Shown here piece by piece: positions 5,177-9,770 of a stretch of 9,770 bases of DNA. This DNA is from JBEKCP01 sp050014815. Its GTDB lineage: Bacteria > Planctomycetota > Planctomycetia > Pirellulales > Thermoguttaceae. The DNA lies in the NCBI GenBank assembly GCA_050014815.1, contig JBEKCP010000174.1, forward strand, positions 1 through 9,770, read 5' to 3'. The position numbers and the translations under genes are program-made. The notes under the pieces are model-generated. The model saw nothing but the letters and a program-made list of their open reading frames with translations. It searched no databases and was not told where the DNA came from. Position 1 is the stretch's first letter. Each line of letters starts with the position of its first letter.

Positions 5177-6538
5177 CTACTTCCCGCCGCCGCTCAAGTT
5201 GGAAATCAGGGCGATCAGCGGCATGAACAGGGCGATCACGATAAAGCCGACCATGCCGCCCAGGATGATGATCAACAAGGGTTCCATCAGCCGGGTCAGG
5301 CTCTCGGTCAAGACGGCCACTTCCTCGTCGTAATTGTCGGCCACCTTGTAGAGCATGGTATCCAACTCGCCGGTCTCCTCGCCGACGTCGACCATGTTGA
5401 CGACCATGTCGTCCACGACGCGCTGCCGCATGCGGGTCATGTAGAGCAGCGCGAAGATCGGCGCGCCCACCCCGGCGAAAAGGGCCCCGATAAAGACCCA
5501 GAAGAACAGGGCCATCGGGTGGAACCTGGTCTTCGAGTATTCCTTCAGCGGCTTGGCGATGGACTCGCCCTCGCGGATCGACTCGTAGACCTTGCCGTAC
5601 ATGCCCTCGAACATGGCGTTCCCGGAGGTCTCGCGGGTGATGTGCAGGGCCTCGAGGATGGGCACGCCGCTGGCCACCAGGGTGCCCAGCGTCCGCGTGG
5701 TCCGGGCGACGATGTTCTTCTCGATCAACTGGCCGAAGATCGGCACCTTCAGGACGAACAGGTCCCAGCCCATCCGGCCGGGCGCGAACTTCCGCAAGAG
5801 CTTGACGAACAGCCAGAGCCCGATCGGGATGGCGGGAATGAGGTAATAGTTACGTCCCACCCAGTTCGAGGCCCAGATCAGGGCCAGGGTCATGTCGGGG
5901 AGCTTCGTGCCGAAGTCCTTGAAGATCTTCTCGAACTGCGGCACGATCTTCAGCATGATGAAGGTCAGGATGAGGACCGCGAAGAGGATGACGAAGACGG
6001 GGTAGATCATGGCGCCTTTGACCTTGCGCATCAGGGCCTGGGAGCGCTCCTGGAACTCGGCGAGCCGCTTGAGGATGACTTCGAGCGCGCCGCCGGCCTC
6101 GCCCGCCTTGATCATGTTGACGTAGAGGCGGTTGAACGCCTTGGGCGACTTGCCCATGGCCTCGGAGAGCGTGGCGCCGCTCTCGATTTCCTCGCAGACG
6201 TCGATGAGGCAGTTTTTCATGGCGCCCGGCTTCGACTGCTGTTCGAGGATTTTCAGGCTCCGCAGGATCGGCAGGCCGGCGTCCTGGAGGATGGCCAGTT
6301 GGCGGGTGAAGGTGGTGAGGGTCTTCTGGCTGACGCCGCCCAGCGCGAAGGTCTTGCCTTTCTTCTGGGCGACCTTCTTCTCCCCGGCGCCCTTGCGGCC
6401 CTTCTTGACGGAGATCTTCGTCACGAAGTAGCCCATCTGCCGGATCGTGGCCTGGGCCTCGTCCTGGCTGGCGGCCTCGACGACGTCGCGGATCTCCTGC
6501 CCGGAGGCATCCATCGCTTCAAATTGAAATGTCGGCAT
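5177..6538 (-). CDS. pilC: Type IV pilus / type II secretion inner-membrane platform protein PilC/GspF
   Basis: 453 residues, starting MPTFQFEAMDASGQEIRD as in GspF/PilC. The frame is open upstream to 6604, but those 22 codons translate the GC-rich hairpin (KAPGLRPGG), and GGAG lies 7 nt before the ATG at 6538. Two T2SSF repeats are visible: the first at about 70-200 (FTRQLAILQDAGLPILRSL, IKAGEAGG, then a membrane segment at 178-199), the second at about 275-445 (RTLGTLVASGVPILEAL, VGEETGELD, then a membrane segment at about 420-446). A further hydrophobic stretch lies at 231-248. Between KEYSKTRFHP and VVDDMVVNMVDVGEETGELD there is an insertion of about 35 residues with an extra hydrophobic segment (about 341-366), so the protein is longer than the usual ~405. 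PilC sits in the inner membrane and couples the ATPases to pilin insertion. Family assignment is secure; the choice between pilus and secretion naming is not, though neighbouring pilT favours a pilus. Confidence 0.95.
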   Translation of the reverse strand: MPTFQFEAMDASGQEIRDVVEAASQDEAQATIRQMGYFVTKISVKKGRKGAGEKKVAQKKGKTFALGGVSQKTLTTFTRQLAILQDAGLPILRSLKILEQQSKPGAMKNCLIDVCEEIESGATLSEAMGKSPKAFNRLYVNMIKAGEAGGALEVILKRLAEFQERSQALMRKVKGAMIYPVFVILFAVLILTFIMLKIVPQFEKIFKDFGTKLPDMTLALIWASNWVGRNYYLIPAIPIGLWLFVKLLRKFAPGRMGWDLFVLKVPIFGQLIEKNIVARTTRTLGTLVASGVPILEALHITRETSGNAMFEGMYGKVYESIREGESIAKPLKEYSKTRFHPMALFFWVFIGALFAGVGAPIFALLYMTRMRQRVVDDMVVNMVDVGEETGELDTMLYKVADNYDEEVAVLTESLTRLMEPLLIIILGGMVGFIVIALFMPLIALISNLSGGGK

Positions 6539-6545
6539 GATATGG

Positions 6546-6549
6546 CTCC
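6546..6549 (-). promoter_or_regulatory. Ribosome-binding site of pilC
   Basis: GGAG with a 7-nt spacer before the ATG at 6538. Together with the conserved MPTFQFEA N-terminus it excludes the longer open frame that starts at 6604. Confidence 0.65.
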
Positions 6550-6567
6550 GAAACAATCGCGGCAAAC

Positions 6568-6588
6568 CCCCCGGACGCAGTCCGGGGG
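6568..6588. repeat. CCCCCGGAC-GCA-GTCCGGGGG hairpin, copy 1
   Basis: A perfect 9-bp GC-rich stem with a GCA triloop, 29 nt upstream of the pilC start. An identical hairpin lies at 8396-8416. A T-run follows it only on the plus strand, where there is no gene, so it is not a convincing terminator for this operon. In the transcript it would form a stable 5' structure before pilC. Confidence 0.85.
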
Positions 6589-6595
6589 CTTTCGC

Positions 6596-6650
6596 TAATC
6601 CCAACCCCCTAAATCCCTAAATCCCCAAATCCCTAAATCCCCTAATCCCT
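6596..6650. repeat. GGGATTTA/GGGATTA array overlapping the pilB stop codon
   Basis: In gene direction GGGATTA, GGGGATTTA and GGGATTTA units run from the pilB stop codon to the hairpin. The stop codon TAG (6651-6649) is itself followed by GGGATTAG, so the repeat abuts or supplies the end of the gene. Unlike GGATTTT, this unit contains stop codons on both strands. Confidence 0.85.
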
Positions 6651-8364
6651 ATTCGTGTACCGTCTCGCGAACGACTTCCTCGATGGTCGTCTGGCCGGAG
6701 TAGACTTTCTCCAGGCCGGCGACCCGCAACGACCGCATGCCCGTCTGCAACGCCAGGTCGCGGATCTGCTCGGTCGAGGCGTTGCGGTTGATCAGCTCGC
6801 GGATCTGGTCGTTGATCACCAAGAGCTCGAAGAGGCCGTTGCGGCCCCTGAACCCCGTGTTGTTGCACGCCCCGCAGCCTCGCCCCCGGTAGAACTTCTT
6901 GTCCAGCACGTCGTCGGGCGTGAGGTCGAGCATGGCGAGCGTCTCGGTGCTGGGCATGGTCTGCTCGCGGCAGTCCTTGCAGATTTTCCGCACGAGCCGC
7001 TGGGCCAGCACCGCCTCCATGGTCGCGGTGATGAGGAAGGGCGGCACGCCCATGTCCCGCAGCCGCGTGATCGTGTTGGCCGCGTCGTTGGTGTGCAGCG
7101 TGCTGAAGACCATGTGGCCGGTCAGCGAGGCCTGCACCGCGATCTCGGCCGTCTCCAGGTCGCGGATCTCGCCCACCAGGATCTTGTCCGGGTCCTGCCG
7201 CAAGATCGAGCGGAGGCACTGGGCGAACGTGTTGCCGATCGCCGCGTCGATGGGGATCTGGATGATGCCGTCGATCTCGTACTCGACGGGGTCCTCGGTG
7301 GTAATCAACTTGTCCTCGATCACGTTGAGCTCGTTCAGGGCCCCGTAGAGCGTGGTGGTCTTGCCGGAGCCCGTCGGCCCGGTCACCAGCACGATGCCGT
7401 TGGGCTTGCGGATGATCTCGCGGAAGTTGGCCAGCGTGACGGCGTCCATGCCGATGGTGGCCAGGTCGAGCATGACCACCGACCGGTCCAACACCCGCAT
7501 GACCACGCTCTCGCCGAACATGGTCGGCAGGACGCTGATGCGGAGATCGACGGGGTGCCCGCCCACCGTCAGCCGGATGCGGCCGTCCTGCGGCAATCTC
7601 CGCTCGGCGATGTCGAGGTTGGCCATGACCTTGATCCGCGTGGTGATGGCGAAGGCCAGGTGCCGCGGCGGCGGCACCATCTCGTAGAGCACCCCGTCGG
7701 CCCGGATCCGGATCTTGAACTCGTTCTCGAACGGCTCGAAGTGCAAGTCGCTGGCGTGGTCCTTGATGGCCAACAGGAGCACCATGTTCAGCAACTTCCG
7801 CACGGGGGCGCTGTCGGCCAGGGCCTCGACGCTCGTGAGGTCCAGCGCGCCGTCCTTCGTGAGGGCCTCCGCCGCGGCGGCCAGCGCACTGTCCTGCTCC
7901 ATGTCGGCGATCAACGTCTCGACGCTCTCCCCGCCCGCCGCATAGTAGCGGTCCAGCGCCCTCGTGATGTCCTTCTCCGTGGCCACCACCGCCCGGATGT
8001 CGTAGCCCAGGAAGCTCCGCAACTCGTCGATAATCGACAACTTCTGCGGATCGCACATGGCGATCGTCAGCGTGTTCTCCTTGAAACTGATGGGGATGAT
8101 GCGGTAGAGCTGGGCCATCGGCTGGGTGATGTGGGCCAGGACGTCCGACGGCACGACCACGTCCGCCAGGCTGATCACCTGCATCCCCATCTGCTCGGCC
8201 AGCCCCTGCGCCAACTGGTCGTCCGACACCAGGCCCATGCTGATGGCGATCTGCCCGAACAACTCGCCGGGCCGCTGCTGCTGCTCCTCCAGGACCTGCT
8301 CGAGCCGCTGCTCCGGGAGGAACCCCAGGTCCACCAGGATTTGTCCGATCCGCCTCAGCGCCAT
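6649..8364 (-). CDS. pilB: Type IV pilus assembly ATPase PilB / GspE
   Basis: 571 residues, the usual length for PilB/GspE. The N-terminal part (about 1-150: MALRRIGQILVDLGFL, then QIAISMGLVSDDQLAQGLAE) is a T2SSE_N/MshEN domain, which in relatives can bind c-di-GMP; that activity is not shown here. The ATPase part has SDLHFEPFE (about 205-213), Walker A GPTGSGKTT (329-337), Asp box TTEDPVEY (355-362), Walker B ILVGEIRD (395-402) and His box TGHMVFSTLHTND (415-427). A zinc tetracysteine motif is present as CKDC (462-465) and CGAC (497-500). It is a cytoplasmic hexameric motor that drives pilin polymerisation through PilC. The ATG at 8364 is preceded by GGGGG 8 nt away. The gene is 79 bp from pilT and 110 bp from pilC, with repeat-filled gaps. 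The family call is secure; PilB is preferred over GspE because pilT is adjacent. Confidence 0.96.
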   Translation of the reverse strand: MALRRIGQILVDLGFLPEQRLEQVLEEQQQRPGELFGQIAISMGLVSDDQLAQGLAEQMGMQVISLADVVVPSDVLAHITQPMAQLYRIIPISFKENTLTIAMCDPQKLSIIDELRSFLGYDIRAVVATEKDITRALDRYYAAGGESVETLIADMEQDSALAAAAEALTKDGALDLTSVEALADSAPVRKLLNMVLLLAIKDHASDLHFEPFENEFKIRIRADGVLYEMVPPPRHLAFAITTRIKVMANLDIAERRLPQDGRIRLTVGGHPVDLRISVLPTMFGESVVMRVLDRSVVMLDLATIGMDAVTLANFREIIRKPNGIVLVTGPTGSGKTTTLYGALNELNVIEDKLITTEDPVEYEIDGIIQIPIDAAIGNTFAQCLRSILRQDPDKILVGEIRDLETAEIAVQASLTGHMVFSTLHTNDAANTITRLRDMGVPPFLITATMEAVLAQRLVRKICKDCREQTMPSTETLAMLDLTPDDVLDKKFYRGRGCGACNNTGFRGRNGLFELLVINDQIRELINRNASTEQIRDLALQTGMRSLRVAGLEKVYSGQTTIEEVVRETVHE

Positions 8365-8395
8365 GACTCATACCCCCGTTGAAAAACGCCGGCAC

Positions 8396-8416
8396 CCCCC
8401 GGACGCAGTCCGGGGG
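8396..8416. repeat. CCCCCGGAC-GCA-GTCCGGGGG hairpin, copy 2
   Basis: Identical to 6568-6588 and in the same relation to its neighbours: just after a GGGATTA array and 31 nt before the next start codon (pilB). CTTTTCT follows it on the plus strand. In gene direction the nearest T-run is about 10 nt away, so termination within the operon is doubtful. Confidence 0.85.
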
Positions 8417-8422
8417 CTTTTC

Positions 8423-8443
8423 TAATCCCTAATCCCTAATCCC
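8423..8443. repeat. Three TAATCCC heptamers directly after the pilT stop codon
   Basis: Three exact 7-bp units end at the base next to the pilT TGA (8446-8444). With the hairpin at 8396 this is the same array-hairpin arrangement as at the pilB-pilC junction. Confidence 0.9.
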
Positions 8444-9559
8444 TCATACTGGCGCCCGCCCCTTCTGGTCCTCCTCGTCCTCGAAAATGCCGCGCTCGGC
8501 CCTGGCGATCCGCATCGCCAGGTCGTCCGGGTTGTTGGCCCGGAACAGGATCTCCTTCTTCTCGACAATCCCCTGCTTCCAGAGACGGAACATGTGATCG
8601 TCCAGCAGTTGCATCCCGAGCTTCTGGCCGGTCTGGATCGACGAGGTGATCCGGTAGGTCTTGTTCTCGCGGATCAGGTTGGCGATGGCCGGCGTCACGA
8701 CGAGCATCTCGTAGGCCGCCACGCGGCCGCCGCCGATCTTCGGCATCAGCGTCTGCGAGACGATGCCGATAACCGACGTGGACAACTGGACGCGGATCTG
8801 CTCCTGCTGGTTGGTCGGAAACACGTCGATGATGCGGTTGACCGTCCCCTGGGCGCCGGTGGTGTGCAGGGTGCCGAACACGACGTGGCCGGTTTCCGCG
8901 GCCGTGATCGCCGCCTCGATGGTCTCCAGGTCCCGCATCTCGCCGACAAGGATCACGTCGGGGTCCTGCCGCAACGCCCGGCGGATGGCCTCGGCAAACG
9001 TGGGCACGTCCACGCCGATCTCCCGCTGGTCGATCGACGACTTCGCGTGCTGGAAGTAGAACTCGATGGGGTCTTCGATGGTGATGATGTGGTGGTCGAT
9101 GTTCTGGTTCAGATAATCGACCATGGCCGCCAGCGTGGTCGTCTTGCCGGAGCCGGTCGGCCCCGTGACCAGGATCAGCCCCCGGGGGCGCATGATCAGG
9201 TCCTTCAGCACCGGCGGCGTGCCCAGGTCCGTGAAGTTCAGCAACTTGACCGGGATCTGCCGCAGGACCATCGCCACGTGGCCCTTCTGCTTGTAGATCG
9301 AGACGCGGAACCGGGCCATGTCGCCGAAGGCGAACCCGAAGTCGCTCCCCCCAACCTCCTGGAGTTCCCGCTGACACCGGTCCGGGGCAATGCTCTTCAT
9401 CAACGCCGCCGTGTCCTCCGGCTCAAGGACCTTCGTCTCCAGCCGCTTCAGGCGGCCGTCGATCCGCAAGACCGGCGGCTGACCGACCGTCAGGTGCAAA
9501 TCGCTGGCCTTCCGCTTGACCACCGTATGCAACAGTTTGTCGATCAGGATAGTGCCCAT
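8444..9559 (-). CDS. pilT: Twitching-motility / pilus retraction ATPase PilT
   Basis: 371 residues, somewhat longer than typical PilT (~345) owing to an acidic/basic tail after about 350 (ARAERGIFEDEEDQKGRAPV). Motifs: N-terminal ASDLHLTVGQPPVLRIDG (18-35), Walker A GPTGSGKTT (133-141), Asp box ITIEDPIEF (159-167), AIRRALRQDPDVILVGEMRD (191-210) with Walker B, and His box TGHVVFGTLHTT (223-234). The AIRRALRQDPD...GEMRD block and the absence of a tetracysteine motif separate it from PilB. PilT is a cytoplasmic hexamer that depolymerises pili, giving twitching and DNA uptake in known systems. It is the first gene of the visible cluster, which points to a retractable pilus rather than a pure secretion system. 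The ATG at 9559 lacks a strong ribosome-binding site; GAGAG lies about 9 nt upstream. Confidence 0.96.
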   Translation of the reverse strand: MGTILIDKLLHTVVKRKASDLHLTVGQPPVLRIDGRLKRLETKVLEPEDTAALMKSIAPDRCQRELQEVGGSDFGFAFGDMARFRVSIYKQKGHVAMVLRQIPVKLLNFTDLGTPPVLKDLIMRPRGLILVTGPTGSGKTTTLAAMVDYLNQNIDHHIITIEDPIEFYFQHAKSSIDQREIGVDVPTFAEAIRRALRQDPDVILVGEMRDLETIEAAITAAETGHVVFGTLHTTGAQGTVNRIIDVFPTNQQEQIRVQLSTSVIGIVSQTLMPKIGGGRVAAYEMLVVTPAIANLIRENKTYRITSSIQTGQKLGMQLLDDHMFRLWKQGIVEKKEILFRANNPDDLAMRIARAERGIFEDEEDQKGRAPV

Positions 9560-9770
9560 GACGAACCGCTCTCAACGAGACGAACCGGAAAGAGGGGAGA
9601 GGAAGGACTTGCGCGCCCCGCCCGTCGCCGGGCACCGACCAAAGATCGGACCGGCCGAAGGTCGGGCACCAACCGAAGGTTGGTCGCGGCAAATTGCCCC
9701 TGTTCCCTTGTTTCCGCCCGAGAATTCGGAAGGAGAAACCGTTCTAGCGCCTTGTGCTGTTGCCCTTCAG
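9560..9770 (-). other. Non-coding region upstream of pilT
   Basis: No convincing gene is visible. Minus-strand translation from the edge reads LKGNSTRR then TAG (about 9746-9744), which might be the tail of an upstream gene but cannot be judged. The stretch includes the three hairpins at 9635-9684 and probably the 5' untranslated region and promoter of pilT. I do not see clear -35/-10 boxes. Confidence 0.4.
9635..9684. repeat. Three tandem small hairpins upstream of pilT
   Basis: Three related inverted repeats lie end to end: CCGACC-AAA-GATCGG (9635-9649), CCGGCC-GAA-GGTCGG (9651-9665) and ACCAACC-GAA-GGTTGGT (9668-9684). The third is a perfect 7-bp stem. The first pairs fully on the minus-strand RNA and the second on the plus-strand RNA, each with one G-U pair. 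They are 76-125 nt before the pilT start. Confidence 0.7.

Noticed and set aside
4220..6598. 792-codon plus-strand open frame
   Set aside because: Antisense to pilin A and PilC, with a His/Asp/Arg/Gly-rich composition typical of the complement of GC-rich genes, no recognisable domain, and it crosses the intergenic repeats. PilC on the other strand is unmistakable.
6539..6604. Longer PilC starting at 6604
   Set aside because: The extra 22 codons translate the GC-rich hairpin element. The conserved GspF start MPTFQFEA at 6538 has its own ribosome-binding site.
6604..6650. Telomere-like CCCTAAA repeats
   Set aside because: The units vary (CCCTAAAT, CCCCAAAT, CCCTAAT), the stretch is short and internal to an operon, and it belongs to the same heptamer family as the other junctions.
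6655..8382. 575-codon plus-strand open frame
   Set aside because: Complement of PilB over nearly its whole length; low-complexity His/Val/Asp composition and no motif.
8396..8421. Rho-independent terminator
   Set aside because: The stem followed by CTTTTCT points along the plus strand, where no gene is transcribed. In gene direction no T-run directly follows the stem, and pilB would be cut off from pilT. A role cannot be excluded but is not supported.
9423..9692. 89-codon minus-strand open frame over the pilT start
   Set aside because: Its first part translates the tandem hairpins (PTFGWCPTFGRSDLW) and the rest is an alternative frame of pilT.

Overview
The window is a high-GC bacterial chromosomal segment in which every supported gene lies on the minus strand. 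Reading in gene direction (from 9559 down to 1) it encodes a type IV pilus / type II secretion-like assembly module: retraction ATPase PilT (9559-8444), assembly ATPase PilB/GspE (8364-6649), inner-membrane platform PilC/GspF (6538-5177), four prepilin-like proteins called here A (5086-4130), B (4050-3022), C (3017-1854, GspH/FimT-like) and D (1788-703, PilV/GspI-like), and the N-terminal part of a PilX/GspK-like protein (425-1) that runs off the window edge. The last gene is open to the edge, so it has no stop codon in the window. The pilin sequences, the extra hydrophobic block in the platform protein and the style of intergenic repeats all resemble what I remember from Planctomycetota. That assignment is an inference from recall, not a database result.

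The most unusual part is the DNA between the genes. Every gene-gene junction is filled with AT-rich, low-complexity or palindromic repeats: GGATTTT and GGGATTA heptamer arrays, a GC-rich 9-bp-stem hairpin, an ACCATGC hairpin, a 99-bp palindrome with perfect 33-bp arms, and a 46-bp tandem repeat. They begin 0-12 bp after each of the seven stop codons. At all four prepilin genes they also extend into the following reading frame, right up to the prepilin-peptidase site. The predicted leader peptides are therefore 42-83 residues long and largely made of translated repeat (KIQNPKS-type sequence), followed by a normal (R/P)G|(F/I/V)xLxE site and a normal hydrophobic helix. In D and A, and apart from TTG codons in B and C that have no ribosome-binding site, no start codon lies between the repeat and the cleavage site. 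Translation, if it happens, must cross the repeat.

Layout: 1-425 PilX-like (partial); 426-702 intergenic repeat with three 46-bp tandem copies; 703-1788 pilin D; 1661-1853 repeat cluster; 1854-3017 pilin C with the 99-bp palindrome in its leader; 3022-4050 pilin B; 3941-4118 repeat cluster; 4130-5086 pilin A; 4936-5173 repeat cluster; 5177-6538 PilC; 6568-6650 repeat; 6649-8364 PilB; 8396-8443 repeat; 8444-9559 PilT; 9560-9770 non-coding with three small tandem hairpins.

Functionally, PilB would power insertion of pilin subunits through PilC into a fibre, PilT would power retraction, and the prepilins would be cut by a prepilin peptidase encoded elsewhere. No secretin, PilM/N/O/P alignment protein or peptidase is in the window. 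The long plus-strand open frames are antisense shadows of these high-GC genes.
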